Assembly (NCBI GenBank): GCA_946534895.1
Contig: CAMNDE010000007.1
Span: 13,931-77,930 of the forward strand
Length of the DNA stretch: 64,000 nucleotides
From: UBA2943 sp946534895
Lineage (GTDB): Bacteria > Bacillota > Clostridia > Christensenellales > Aristaeellaceae
Direction of reading: 5' to 3'
Shown here: one piece after another, positions 42,620 through 51,450 of the stretch
How positions within the stretch are numbered: position 1 is the stretch's first letter
Layout: each line of letters opens with the position of its first letter
The notes under the pieces: generated by a model
Told to the model about the DNA's origin: nothing
The model's database searches: none
The model's input: only the letters and a program-made list of their open reading frames with translations
Position numbers and translations under genes: made by a program

Positions 42620-43246
42620 TTACGTTTCGTCAGACGGGGATTCACCTTCTTCGGACTCCCTCTTCAGGCCCTGAAGCCTCTGGAGCAATGCCGCCACACG
42701 GGATGCCCCTTCTTCCCTGTCAGCCTCAGCTACCGAAGGCGCCGGGCTGCTGTCCCCGGAAGACGGGCTCCTGCCTTCGCAAACCTGAATCGCTTCCTCA
42801 GGAGACATTCCCTGAAACAGAACCATCAGAATACCTTTTCCGAAACGCTTTACCATGGCCGCGGGACGACCAACACTTGCAAGCACCACTTCTTCCGACG
42901 GCAGCATGCCGTCACAGTTCACATAGCACTTGTAGCGAAGTTCCCCATCCCTGAAATCCATCTCAAAGTTTCCATCACGCAGCCCGTAATTTGCCCGGCA
43001 GATGAATTCAGCCATCCGGGCCATCTGTACAGGGTCGCTGCAGTCCGCTGCAACCGGGCACTGCGCAAACACGAGATAGTCATCCTCACAAATGTCGATC
43101 ACATACTCAACGTTCTTGATATTGCCTCCCAGGTTCAGCCCAAAGCGGAACAGACCTATTTCCTCGATAAAGCTGAAGTGCCAGTTCTTGGCCTCAAGAA
43201 TGCTTTTGATGCAGTCCCTGATCTCAGGACGATAATTCGCTGACAT
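42620..43246 (-). CDS. YbjN-like protein
   Basis: A 208-residue soluble protein. Residues about 10-140 follow the YbjN/type III secretion chaperone-like fold: a first helix, F-R-F-G-L-N-L, V-E-Y-V-I-D-I-C-E-D-D-Y-L-V-F-A, then L-R-D-G-N-F-E-M-D-F-R-D-G-E-L-R-Y-K. The tail from about 155 is acidic, low-complexity and probably disordered. AAAGGAG precedes the ATG. It is the last gene of the operon led by a DUF697-like membrane protein and includes the AAA ATPase 45 bases upstream, suggesting a chaperone-like or sensor role. Confidence 0.72.
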   Translation of the reverse strand: MSANYRPEIRDCIKSILEAKNWHFSFIEEIGLFRFGLNLGGNIKNVEYVIDICEDDYLVFAQCPVAADCSDPVQMARMAEFICRANYGLRDGNFEMDFRDGELRYKCYVNCDGMLPSEEVVLASVGRPAAMVKRFGKGILMVLFQGMSPEEAIQVCEGRSPSSGDSSPAPSVAEADREEGASRVAALLQRLQGLKRESEEGESPSDET

Positions 43247-43291
43247 AATTGTTTTCTCCTTTCGCTTTTTCTGTTCCTGTGGATACAGGCT

Positions 43292-44515
43292 TCAGGTGCC
43301 AAAGCCCAGCTGCTTTGTGCTTCTGCCGCGTGAGCACATGGCAGCTGCGCTGCGGATGCCCTCTTCCGTGATCTGCACCTTCCGGTTGTTCTCCATGCCG
43401 GCCAGACACGCATCACTGACCAGCATTTCCACTGCCTTCTGATACACTCTGCAGCTTCGTCCGCCCTGGGCCCAGAGCAGATCCACCAGCATATCCAGCT
43501 CATGATCACCGAACTCCACCTGATCGCTGCCGTAGGCTGCCAGCGCCTGCGGGAGCGTAAACTCCTTCGTGATATTCCGGATCGTATCCAGTGCCGGACT
43601 CTCCATCCGGATGACTTCCATTCGGTCCAGCGGAGGCGCTGAAATCGGCTCAAGATCGTTCGCTGTGAAAATATAGGGAATATGGCTCGCATCCACTGCA
43701 ATTTCCAGAAAATTGTCATACCAGGCAGAATTGCTTTCATCCAGCGCGGATAGGAGTTCATTCTGCAGGCTTGGTGCTCTGCTGTATCCGTTTGCCGTCT
43801 TTTCAATTTCATCAATACAGATCACAGGATTGCCTGTTCCATGATCTATCATGGCCTGGACAACCGCCCCTGTCCCGGCACCGACATAGAGATTGGGTGC
43901 GCCTGAAAGTCCCCGCCCTGCCGAGGCCGAAGGCCCGGAAAGAAAGCTTCCGGGGAGTCCGAGAATGCGGGCATAGTTCTTTGCCACCAGTGTCTTGCCC
44001 ACGCCTGGATCGCCCACAAGCAGGATCGGCATGGTCCTCCCGGTTTTGCTGTACTCAATGCTGTGCCGGAGAATCACCCGCAGAATTTCTTCGTTGCCAT
44101 AGATATTCTGCTTCCAGCATGCCCTGGCCGCCTGAATGAACGCGGCATTGACCTCCGGCAGCGGCATGGTGCTTTCCGGCACAGCTTTCAGGGCGTTGGC
44201 CCAGTTGCGGTAATGCTCATTCACCCCGGCGAGTTTCATTCTCTGCAGAATCTCCGCAGCAAAGGGCTTATGCACCGGGAATACCCGGCCGTCCGGCTTC
44301 AGTGCGCTTTCCGGATCTTGCTCAGCGTCATCCGCATCCCGCATGCAGGATGCAAGGAACGGATGCTCTGCCAGAAACGCCTGCACCATCTCATCCACTG
44401 ACCTGGCCTCTCCGGCCGCCTCGACCATCAGCACCAGCTGTTCAATTTCCGCGGCCAGATTCGGCTGCTTCAAAGCAGTCCTTTCAAGCACACGATACAG
44501 TTCCTTCTTTGTCAC
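43292..44515 (-). CDS. Stand-alone Lon-type AAA+ ATPase
   Basis: A 407-residue AAA+ ATPase. Walker A is G-D-P-G-V-G-K-T (168-175), Walker B is V-I-C-I-D-E-I-E-K (231-239), sensor 1 is T-A-N-D (284-287) and the arginine-finger region P-L-D-R-M-E-V-I follows (295-302). The stretch L-Y-V-G-A-G-T-G-A-V-V-Q-A-M and the P-L-D-R-M-E-V-I match the Lon ATPase module closely, yet there is neither the Lon N-terminal domain nor the S16 protease domain. A separate 150-residue N-terminal region is unrecognised. Start is GTG behind GAGGTGA. It is probably a remodelling motor serving the neighbouring proteins. Confidence 0.82.
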   Translation of the reverse strand: MTKKELYRVLERTALKQPNLAAEIEQLVLMVEAAGEARSVDEMVQAFLAEHPFLASCMRDADDAEQDPESALKPDGRVFPVHKPFAAEILQRMKLAGVNEHYRNWANALKAVPESTMPLPEVNAAFIQAARACWKQNIYGNEEILRVILRHSIEYSKTGRTMPILLVGDPGVGKTLVAKNYARILGLPGSFLSGPSASAGRGLSGAPNLYVGAGTGAVVQAMIDHGTGNPVICIDEIEKTANGYSRAPSLQNELLSALDESNSAWYDNFLEIAVDASHIPYIFTANDLEPISAPPLDRMEVIRMESPALDTIRNITKEFTLPQALAAYGSDQVEFGDHELDMLVDLLWAQGGRSCRVYQKAVEMLVSDACLAGMENNRKVQITEEGIRSAAAMCSRGRSTKQLGFGT

Positions 44516-44573
44516 TCAATCTCACCTCTTTTCCGTTTCCCTGTCCCGTACCGGGGCAGGTATTTGTCCCAAA

Positions 44574-44611
44574 CCATGCACGGCCTGCGCATGTCAGCAG
44601 GCCGTGCATGG
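44574..44611 (-). other. Intercistronic 15-base-pair hairpin before the AAA gene
   Basis: CCATGCACGGCCTGC pairs perfectly with GCAGGCCGTGCATGG, loop of eight. It lies 59 bases before the AAA start with no T run. It could be a processing or message-stability element setting the ratio of AAA to the upstream proteins. Confidence 0.6.
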
Positions 44612-44629
44612 GAAACGTCATCGCATCTG

Positions 44630-44815
44630 TCAGAAAGCACTGTCAGACTCACCGTCTGCTCCGGACCCTTCTTTCCGGACAGCAGGCAGGCGGGACTTGG
44701 CCTTTTCATGGGAAGCACGGTTTCCCCCGGACTTTTTCGCATCCTTCATGCAGGTAAACGCCGCCTCCACAAGCTGAAGCCAAAGGGGCAGCGGTGCAGG
44801 ATCCATAAAAAACAT
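44630..44815 (-). CDS. Small 61-residue protein in the AAA operon
   Basis: A short protein beginning M-F-F-M-D-P-A-P-L-P-L-W-L-Q-L-V-E-A-A-F, an amphipathic or peripheral-membrane-like start, then a basic and serine/glycine-rich tail. GAGGAGG lies seven bases upstream of the ATG, the strongest argument that it is real. It fills the gap between the DUF697-like gene and the AAA gene. No homologue was recognised. It could be an adaptor or inhibitor of the ATPase. Confidence 0.6.
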   Translation of the reverse strand: MFFMDPAPLPLWLQLVEAAFTCMKDAKKSGGNRASHEKAKSRLPAVRKEGSGADGESDSAF

Positions 44816-44844
44816 CCGGGTTCCTCCTCTGTCTGTCCTCTTTC

Positions 44845-45396
44845 TCAGGCCTTTGCACCGGATTCATAGGCTTTCCTGGCCGCATTCAGATCATCTTTGC
44901 TGACTTTGGTTTCCCGCACAGTCTTTTTCATTTCACTGGGACTGAGATCGCTGAACGAGCGCGGATCACTGCTCTTTTCCGCCAGTTTTCCGATAAGCTG
45001 GAGAAAAACCAGGCCGGCCAGATATACCGTCAGAAACGAAACCAGCGCCGAGGCCAGAATCGAAGCGCCCGGAATCAGCATGCCGGCAGCCACGCCGGCG
45101 ATGACACCGCCCAGATTGGCGGCAATATTGGCCAGGGCAGCCCTTGCCAGAAGCTTCAGGACATTTTCCTTCAGAGAAATGCCCAGCTTGCCGCACAGCT
45201 GACCGTACATCACCCAGACAGTCCCAAAGCAGGCAATGATGGTGGCCGGAACGGCCAGACCGGGGAGCACACCGCCCACCGCGTCGGCACCTGCCGCAAC
45301 CAAGGCACAGTTGATGATGACCTTCTCTGTTTCATCCGCATTGGGGTAATAATCTTTCAGCGCATAAGCGGCTTCCTTGATCGGCAGATAACTCAT
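44845..45396 (-). CDS. DUF697-like membrane protein
   Basis: A 183-residue protein with two to four glycine/alanine-rich hydrophobic segments between about residues 28 and 138 (for example A-A-G-A-D-A-V-G-G-V-L-P-G-L and G-G-V-I-A-G-V-A-A-G-M-L-I-P-G). The arrangement is like DUF697/YcjF proteins, which often work with GTPases or ATPases at the membrane. The C-terminus is charged and cytoplasmic. The ATG follows GGAGG. As first gene of the operon with AAA and YbjN-like proteins, it could anchor them to the membrane. Confidence 0.65.
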   Translation of the reverse strand: MSYLPIKEAAYALKDYYPNADETEKVIINCALVAAGADAVGGVLPGLAVPATIIACFGTVWVMYGQLCGKLGISLKENVLKLLARAALANIAANLGGVIAGVAAGMLIPGASILASALVSFLTVYLAGLVFLQLIGKLAEKSSDPRSFSDLSPSEMKKTVRETKVSKDDLNAARKAYESGAKA

Positions 45397-45809
45397 TGTC
45401 GTTCCTCCATTTCATGCCTGTCCATCGCGGTATCCGGTCCTTTCACCGGTTCCGTCCGCGTTTTCATCTTCACTGCATTCCCGCCATGATCCAGCCGCTG
45501 CGTCATGTCCGTACTGGAGACCCGGACACGGGCACAGGCGGTTCGGAGCGATCTCCCGGCTGCCGGCCGCCCTGCGCTGTTCATCGCGTTCATTGATAAG
45601 AGACGCCGCTTCCCCGGAAAAGTTCCGTGTTTCTGTAAAAAATTGATTATCCGGTTTTCTGCGCACCATGTTCCGGAAAGCTCCGGCGCGGACAGGCATA
45701 TTCCAGCTGCACGCAGTCTCATGTCTTTTCCCGGTTTCCCGGCAGGAAACAGCCGGAGCAGGGAGAAACAAAGAGCGGAAACAGACCATGAAAACGGGAG
45801 GACAGACTC
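45397..45809. other. Spacer without a recognised gene
   Basis: About 410 bases between divergent genes. A minus-strand open frame ends by overlapping the next start by four bases, but it has no ribosome-binding site or family resemblance. I see no clear promoter; the D-aminoacylase ribosome-binding site GGGAGGA is at the right end. Confidence 0.5.
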
Positions 45810-47369
45810 ATGCATTCAGTTCTGATCCGCGGCGGCACCATTGTGGACGGTACCGGACGTGCGGGCTATCAAGCCGATCTCGCCGTGCACAACGGCGTGA
45901 TCACAGACATCGGGAACCTGAAAGGCGATTCAGCCGATGAAATCCTGAGCGCCGACGGCCTTGTCGTGGCCCCGGGTTTTTTCGATGCCCACGCGCATTC
46001 CGATACCGCTTTCGTCCGAGACAGCAGCGGAGCTTCCAAGCTGTATCAGGGCATTACCACCGAGATTTCCGGCAACTGCGGAGACAGCCCTTTTCCCTGC
46101 GCCGAAGGCAGTGAAGACCGTGAAGCCTGGCTCTGCCCTTCCATGGATGCCATGCTCCGCCGATTTGAGACCGAAGGCTGGAGCATGGCCGTGAATCAGG
46201 CCATGCTGGTGGGACACGGAACCCTGCGCCAGGCCGTGATGGGCGACAGCGGCCGCACAGCTGAGGATGAAGAAATCCACCGGATGCAGCTTCTTCTGGA
46301 CCGGGAAATGCGCAGCGGGGCCTGGGGCCTGTCCCTGGGGCTGGAGTATGCACCGGGGTGCTTTGCCGATCAGCGGGAGCTCAATGCCCTGGGAAGCATT
46401 GTCCGGAAATATCACGGACTCATGCCCTGCCACATGCGCAGTGAAGGTCTCCGGATCGAAGAGGCTGTCCGGGAGCTGCTTGAAGCTGGCCGTGCCTCCG
46501 GAGCGCATGTGCACGTCTCCCACCTGAAGCTGGACAACTACCGCGTGCATGGGCGCGCGGACATGGTATGGAGCATGCTGGAACAAGCACGCGCCGAGGG
46601 GATTGAGGTCACAGCCGACATGTACCCCTACACGGCCTCCTGCACCACCCTATCCATCCGCTGCCCCAGGTGGGCCATGGACGGTGGAACAGAGGGCCTT
46701 TTGCAGGTGCTTCAGGGACCGCGCCGCGGAGAGGTCGTCGCCGGCATCCGGGAACATTATTTCAATGCCGAGCGCGCCGAAACATGCCTGTTCTGTGATG
46801 ACCGGGGAACCTGGCCGGAACTCGTGGGCAGAACGCTCCGCGATGTGGCGGAAAACATGCTGCACACCACGGACTATGCAGAGGCGGCAGCGGACATTCT
46901 CCTGCGCACCCGTGCACAGGTCTGGTGCATTTTCTTTGTCATGAGCGAGCAGGACATGCTCACGTTTCTCAGGCATGACGTGGGCATCGGGTCGGACGGC
47001 TGGGCGCTCCCCGGAGATCCTGCCAGGGTCGGAAGCCGGCCGCATCCCCGCTCCTACGGCGCCGTGGCGGAGTTCTTCCGTCTGGCCAGGGAGCAGCACA
47101 TCTGTTCCCTGGAAGAGGCCGTACGCCGGGTCACCTCAAAGGCGGCTGCCGTCATGGGCATGACGGACCGCGGCACGCTCGCCCCGGGGAAAACAGCAGA
47201 TATCACCGTGTTTGATCCCCGGACCATCGCGCCCAGGGCCACCTACCTGGATCCGGTGCAGCTGGCTGAAGGCGTGGAGCATGTGCTGATCCGCGGCGGC
47301 ATTGCCCTGCGCAATGGCTGCCAGACCGAATACCGGGGCGGACAGTTCCTGCGCAAGACAGGTGCCTGA
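45810..47369 (+). CDS. N-acyl-D-amino-acid deacylase (D-aminoacylase) family
   Basis: A 519-residue amidohydrolase of the D-aminoacylase group (COG3653). Metal site signs are F-F-D-A-H-A-H-S-D near residue 60, the S-G-N-C-G-D-S cysteine ligand near 92, histidines in P-C-H-M-R-S-E-G and H-V-H-V-S-H-L-K, and the catalytic Asp in G-I-G-S-D-G. It removes acyl groups from N-acyl-D-amino acids or similar cell-wall or dipeptide products. No signal peptide. GGGAGGA precedes the ATG. Confidence 0.88.
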   Translation: MHSVLIRGGTIVDGTGRAGYQADLAVHNGVITDIGNLKGDSADEILSADGLVVAPGFFDAHAHSDTAFVRDSSGASKLYQGITTEISGNCGDSPFPCAEGSEDREAWLCPSMDAMLRRFETEGWSMAVNQAMLVGHGTLRQAVMGDSGRTAEDEEIHRMQLLLDREMRSGAWGLSLGLEYAPGCFADQRELNALGSIVRKYHGLMPCHMRSEGLRIEEAVRELLEAGRASGAHVHVSHLKLDNYRVHGRADMVWSMLEQARAEGIEVTADMYPYTASCTTLSIRCPRWAMDGGTEGLLQVLQGPRRGEVVAGIREHYFNAERAETCLFCDDRGTWPELVGRTLRDVAENMLHTTDYAEAAADILLRTRAQVWCIFFVMSEQDMLTFLRHDVGIGSDGWALPGDPARVGSRPHPRSYGAVAEFFRLAREQHICSLEEAVRRVTSKAAAVMGMTDRGTLAPGKTADITVFDPRTIAPRATYLDPVQLAEGVEHVLIRGGIALRNGCQTEYRGGQFLRKTGA

Positions 47370-47400
47370 ACCATGCATATATCAAAAGCACGTACGAAAA

Positions 47401-47436
47401 ATCCCCTGGACCGTGTCCAGGGGATGCCTTTGTTTT
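47401..47436. terminator. Bidirectional terminator
   Basis: ATCCCCTGGAC pairs with GTCCAGGGGAT around a three-base loop, with a T-rich tract beyond it and an A run before it. It separates D-aminoacylase from the convergent cupin gene. Confidence 0.85.
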
Positions 47437-47443
47437 CAGCCGT

Positions 47444-47776
47444 TTATTTCAGGAAGTCTTCGCGCATCGGGGCAAACATGTCCAGAAGGACGCCCTTTTC
47501 CAGGCATACCGTGCCATGCTTTTCGCCGGCGGGCACGCAGATGGAATCGCCCACATTCAGTTCCACGGCTTCGCCGTCAATGGAATAGCTGAACTTCCCC
47601 GAAAGCACATAGCTGATCTGGGTGTGCGGATGCGTGTGCACACTGCCCTCCGCTCCGGTCTCAAAGGCCACTTCCACAGCCATGATCTCAGGATTGTACG
47701 CCAGCACCCGCCGGCATACGCCTCCGCCCAGGTCACGGAAGGAAATCTCACTGTTTCTGGCTACATAACCCTTCAT
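47444..47776 (-). CDS. Small cupin protein
   Basis: A 110-residue single-domain cupin. Motif 1 is G-S-V-H-T-H-P-H-T-Q-I-S-Y-V-L-S-G and motif 2 is P-A-G-E-K-H-G, giving the three-His metal site. The start is the ATG behind GAAGGAGG; the longer frame lacks homology. It lies downstream of the ChrA pair on the same strand. The ligand is unknown. Confidence 0.85.
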   Translation of the reverse strand: MKGYVARNSEISFRDLGGGVCRRVLAYNPEIMAVEVAFETGAEGSVHTHPHTQISYVLSGKFSYSIDGEAVELNVGDSICVPAGEKHGTVCLEKGVLLDMFAPMREDFLK

Positions 47777-47808
47777 ATCCGTTTCCTCCTTCATATATGA
47801 TCTTCGGA

Positions 47809-48375
47809 TCAGAACTTGAACACAATGCCCACCACAGCAGAAATGGCGATAAAGATCACAGGGCTCCACTTGAGCTTTCTCTGGCCTATAAAGATCAGCA
47901 CGGCCAGGATCAGCGCCTTCCAGACAAACAAATCGCTCAGGGCGCCTGATGCCTCATAGGCGGCGATGTTCACCAGTGCCACCTTGGCCACGTTCACGCC
48001 GGCAGCGGTGATCATGGCAATGGAAGCCGGGCGCAGACCGTAAAACGCGCCTTCCACAAAGGGATTGTCCCGGAAGCGCTTCAGAAACTTGGCAATGATC
48101 AGAATGATGATCAGTGAGGGCAGGGCCAGGCCGATGGTCGCGAACACGCCGCCGAGAATGCCCGAGGTGCGGAACCCGGCGTAGGTGGACATATTGATGC
48201 CGATGGCTCCGGGCGTGGACTCGGAAACCGCGATCATGTCCGCAATGTCCGCATGAGAGAACCATCCGGTGTTGTTGGACATTTCATAGAGGAAGGGCAG
48301 GGTTGCAAGACCGCCGCCCACTGAAAACAGGCCGGTCTTCATGAACTCCAGGAACAGACGGAGAATCGTGCTCAT
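47809..48375 (-). CDS. chrA: Chromate transporter ChrA, second half-protein
   Basis: A 188-residue half-size ChrA protein with about five transmembrane segments. The G-L-F-S-V-G-G-G-L-A-T-L-P-F-L motif and E-S-T-P-G-A-I-G-I-N-M-S-T-Y-A-G are the family signatures. Short ChrA proteins function as pairs of opposite orientation in the membrane. It overlaps the other half by four bases, so they are made in equal amounts. Chromate export is the known role of the family, but many gut ChrA pairs may carry another anion. Confidence 0.88.
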   Translation of the reverse strand: MSTILRLFLEFMKTGLFSVGGGLATLPFLYEMSNNTGWFSHADIADMIAVSESTPGAIGINMSTYAGFRTSGILGGVFATIGLALPSLIIILIIAKFLKRFRDNPFVEGAFYGLRPASIAMITAAGVNVAKVALVNIAAYEASGALSDLFVWKALILAVLIFIGQRKLKWSPVIFIAISAVVGIVFKF

Positions 48376-48947
48376 GCCTTCTCCCCCTTTCCTGCCTTAC
48401 GGTTTTTCATCATGGAAGCTGCAATGCCCACTACGCCGGCAATAATGACCAGCACTGCCGCCGGAATCTTGACCGGCAGCACGCCGGAAAACGCATTGAG
48501 CACAAAAATGATCAGATACAGAACAAACGTGAAGGGATCCACCACAGATTTTTTCCACAGACGGAGCACAGCCTGCACAATCAGGACGCAGACGCAGACG
48601 CGGATGCCCGCAAACGCGTGCTGGATCACTTCCAGCTGCGCAAAGTTGGTAAGAAACGCGGCAATGATCAGAATGATCACAATAGGTCCGGTCAGAAAAC
48701 CCATGGTTGCTGCCAGGGCTCCGGGCACGCCCTTCCGCTTTTCCCCGATAAACGTGGAAACATTCAGGGCGATAATGCCGGGTGTACACTGCCCGATGGA
48801 AAAATAATCCCGCAGGTCATCCATGGTGGTCCAGTGCCTCTTGTCCACCAGTTCTCTTTCCAGGATCGGAAGCATGGCATAGCCGCCGCCAAAGGTCACG
48901 CATCCGATCTGTACAAACGTCCAGTACAGCTCCAGTAATTCTTTCAT
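48372..48947 (-). CDS. chrA: Chromate transporter ChrA, first half-protein
   Basis: A 191-residue half-size ChrA with the signature I-G-C-V-T-F-G-G-G-Y-A-M-L-P-I-L and S-I-G-Q-C-T-P-G-I-I-A-L-N-V-S-T-F-I-G. AAGGAGGAG precedes the chosen ATG. It is the first gene of the pair and lies opposite a LysR-family regulator with a palindrome between them. Confidence 0.88.
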   Translation of the reverse strand: MKELLELYWTFVQIGCVTFGGGYAMLPILERELVDKRHWTTMDDLRDYFSIGQCTPGIIALNVSTFIGEKRKGVPGALAATMGFLTGPIVIILIIAAFLTNFAQLEVIQHAFAGIRVCVCVLIVQAVLRLWKKSVVDPFTFVLYLIIFVLNAFSGVLPVKIPAAVLVIIAGVVGIAASMMKNRKAGKGEKA

Positions 48948-48991
48948 TGGCTGACTCCTCCTTACACCGGCATTATACGGCAGGATCATCC

Positions 48992-49017
48992 ATCCTTAAA
49001 ATATTGATTTTATGGAT
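48992..49017. promoter_or_regulatory. LysR-type operator between chrA and its regulator
   Basis: ATCCTTAAAAT and ATTTTATGGAT form a 26-base interrupted palindrome in the 111-base divergent gap, with the T-N11-A spacing typical of LysR sites. Confidence 0.6.
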
Positions 49018-49058
49018 ATCCCATATTATATTTGTATGGATGAACAGGAGGGATGCCC

Positions 49059-49910
49059 ATGGAAATCCATCAGCTCCGTCTTTTCCGGGAAGTCGTGGAT
49101 GCGGGCAGCATCAGCGAAGCTGCCCGCCGTCTGAACCTGTCCCAGCCGCCCGTGAGCTATCATATCAAAATGCTGGAGCAGGAGCTTCAGGTCACCCTTT
49201 TCCAGCGCGGCAGGCGCTCCATTGAACTGACCGAGGCCGGCCGGCTGCTCTATGAGCGCGCCGGTGCGCTTCTGGACATGGAAAGCACTGTATCCCGGGA
49301 AATCACCGAAGCCGGTTCCCGGCGCACGCTCCGCATCGGAGTGACGCCCACCACGGCCCCGATCCTGATCCCGGCCCTGGCTGTGCTCGGACGCGAGGAT
49401 GCATCGCTGCGCTTTGAGGTCTTTGACGGTACCACCTTCCAGCTCAGGGATATGCTGGAAAAGCACCTTCTGGACTGCACCCTGATGCGCACCCCGGTGC
49501 ATACGGAAGGATTCCCGGTGGCCTCCCTCGGCTCCGAGCCCTTCATCGCCGCAGGCCGGGATGCGCATTTTTCCGATCCCCAGTCCGCAACGCTCCCGGA
49601 GCTGGCCCTGGTCCCTGTAATCATCTACCGCAGGTATGAGACCCTGCTCCGCGGTGCGTTCCATGAGGCAGGACTCACGCCGGACATCCGCTGCATCTGC
49701 GATGATGCACGCACAGCCGTGCTCATGGCCCAGGAGGGCATGGGCGTTGCCCTGCTGCCGCTTTCCATTTCCCCGGCTCCCGGTGCCCTGCCCGTACGCA
49801 TCATACGGGAAGCGCTCCTGGAGTCCGAGATTCTCTTTGTGCGCGGAAAAAATGCGGGCTCGGATGAGGTGCTCTCGCGTCTTGAGCGCCTCCTCATCCA
49901 GGCCCGCTGA
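49059..49910 (+). CDS. LysR-family transcriptional regulator
   Basis: A 283-residue LysR regulator. The N-terminal helix-turn-helix is M-E-I-H-Q-L-R-L-F-R-E-V-V-D-x-G-S-I-S-E-A-A-R-R-L-N-L-S-Q-P-P-V-S. The effector domain follows from about residue 85. The second ATG was chosen: AGGAGG is only one base from the first but seven from the second. It is divergent from the ChrA pair and likely controls it and itself through the palindrome between them. It is convergent with the amylase gene. Confidence 0.87.
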   Translation: MEIHQLRLFREVVDAGSISEAARRLNLSQPPVSYHIKMLEQELQVTLFQRGRRSIELTEAGRLLYERAGALLDMESTVSREITEAGSRRTLRIGVTPTTAPILIPALAVLGREDASLRFEVFDGTTFQLRDMLEKHLLDCTLMRTPVHTEGFPVASLGSEPFIAAGRDAHFSDPQSATLPELALVPVIIYRRYETLLRGAFHEAGLTPDIRCICDDARTAVLMAQEGMGVALLPLSISPAPGALPVRIIREALLESEILFVRGKNAGSDEVLSRLERLLIQAR

Positions 49911-49917
49911 TATACGG

Positions 49918-51450
49918 TCAGATTCTCCTGAGCCAGACCGACAGGAACCGTCCCGCCGTGCGCAGGCCATGCCCCAGCATTTCCCGGGGCGTCTGCACCG
50001 GCACATACAGACTCATGCGGCCGTCTTTCACAGAAAAGACGGCTTTTCCCTGTTCGTCAATCTTCACGCGCTTCTGATCCCCGATCAGGCACACAAAGGT
50101 CCTGCCGGCAAACTTCTTTCCCACTTCCATTTCCTTCTGTCCACCCGCTCCGTTGGTACACAGGAACACCAGCCCGCTGCCCGGCACGCGGTCATCGCCC
50201 TCGCGCACAAACCCGATCACGTTCGGATCATCCAGATAGTCGCGCTCATAGCCATAAGCCAGCTTCTGCCGCACCTTCATGAGAATCGGAAGTTCCGGCA
50301 CCTTTCCGATGCCGGAGCTCGGAATGCCCTTCAGGTCACCCCAGAACACGCAGGGATACCCTTCCTTCCTCAGAAGAATCAGGCCATAGGCACTGGCCTT
50401 GAACCAGCCCTGCACCCAGCTCTCCAGGCTCTGCCCCGGCTGCGTGTCATGATTGTCCACAAACGTCACCGCATTCTGGGCATGGGTGGATACCAGGGTA
50501 TCATCCAGGATATGCCGCATGTCATAGCCGCCCCCGGTGGAGGATGCCTGCAGGAAATGGAAGTGCAGCGGCACGTCAAACAGGTTCATGGCGTAGCCTG
50601 TCTGTTCCAGGTAATTGTGCAGCACATGCACATCGCTGTTCCAGTATTCGCCGACGCTGTATAGCTCTCTTCCGGTTTCCTGGCGCAGCCGGGACAGGAA
50701 ATCCCGGTAGAAGCCGGCACTGATGTGCTTCACGGCATCCAGCCGGAATCCGTCACAGCCGCTGGTTTTCAGAAACCAGCGGCCCCAGTTGAGCAGTTCC
50801 TCGCGCACCCATGGCGCGTTCACGTCCACATCACAGCCCATGAGGTAATCATAGTTGCCTTTTTCCCGGTCCACATCCTCCGCCCACTGCTTGCCTTCAA
50901 ACAGGAACAGATGATGATCCGGATCCGTGGAGGAATAATCAACACCGGTAAAGCAGGAAGCATTCCAGACAAACTCCGAATACTTTCCCCTGCGTCCCGG
51001 GAATGTGAAATGCGTATATGCCCGGATTTCCTCCGGCGCGCCAAGCGTGTGCAGGCGGTTCTCCGTATCCACAGGTACGGCCCGCACCGTCTCTTCTTCC
51101 TCGCCGCCCATCCGGTGATTCAGCACAAGATCGCAAAGCGCCTGCATGCCATAGCGCCGGATCTGGCGGACCGCCTCCTGAAACTCCGCCCGGGTGCCGT
51201 ATTTCGTGGACACACTGCCCTTCTGGTCAAACTCGCCCAGATCCCACAGGTCATATACGCCATATCCCGTGTCATGGATGCCGGCATTGCCCTTGGCGGC
51301 CGGCGGCAGCCATACGGCCGTAACACCCTGAAACGCCAGGGTCCGGCTCATGCCGGCCAGACGTTTCCAGTGTCCCGCATCCGCGGGGAGTTCCCATTCA
51401 AAAGCCTGGAGCATGACACCGTTTTCCGTTTTTTTTCGAATGTTTCTCAC
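49918..51450 (-). CDS. Cytoplasmic alpha-amylase (GH13)
   Basis: A 510-residue GH13 enzyme without signal peptide, similar to AmyA-type cytoplasmic amylases. The conserved regions are D-L-V-L-N-H-R (region I), G-F-R-L-D-A-V-K-H (region II with the nucleophile Asp), V-G-E-Y-W (region III with the acid Glu) and F-V-D-N-H-D-T (region IV). It hydrolyses internal alpha-1,4 bonds of glycogen or imported maltodextrins. The start is GTG, eight bases behind GGGAGG; upstream in-frame residues are low in similarity to the family. Confidence 0.88.
   Translation of the reverse strand: MRNIRKKTENGVMLQAFEWELPADAGHWKRLAGMSRTLAFQGVTAVWLPPAAKGNAGIHDTGYGVYDLWDLGEFDQKGSVSTKYGTRAEFQEAVRQIRRYGMQALCDLVLNHRMGGEEEETVRAVPVDTENRLHTLGAPEEIRAYTHFTFPGRRGKYSEFVWNASCFTGVDYSSTDPDHHLFLFEGKQWAEDVDREKGNYDYLMGCDVDVNAPWVREELLNWGRWFLKTSGCDGFRLDAVKHISAGFYRDFLSRLRQETGRELYSVGEYWNSDVHVLHNYLEQTGYAMNLFDVPLHFHFLQASSTGGGYDMRHILDDTLVSTHAQNAVTFVDNHDTQPGQSLESWVQGWFKASAYGLILLRKEGYPCVFWGDLKGIPSSGIGKVPELPILMKVRQKLAYGYERDYLDDPNVIGFVREGDDRVPGSGLVFLCTNGAGGQKEMEVGKKFAGRTFVCLIGDQKRVKIDEQGKAVFSVKDGRMSLYVPVQTPREMLGHGLRTAGRFLSVWLRRI

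Noticed and set aside
34134..45396. Prophage or integrative element
   Set aside because: No integrase, transposase, tRNA-end repeat or phage structural gene is present in or around the region.
45393..45815. Minus-strand open frame of 140 codons whose stop overlaps the DUF697-like start by four bases
   Set aside because: No ribosome-binding site at any internal start, no family resemblance, and the next gene has its own GGAGG. The overlap is probably chance.
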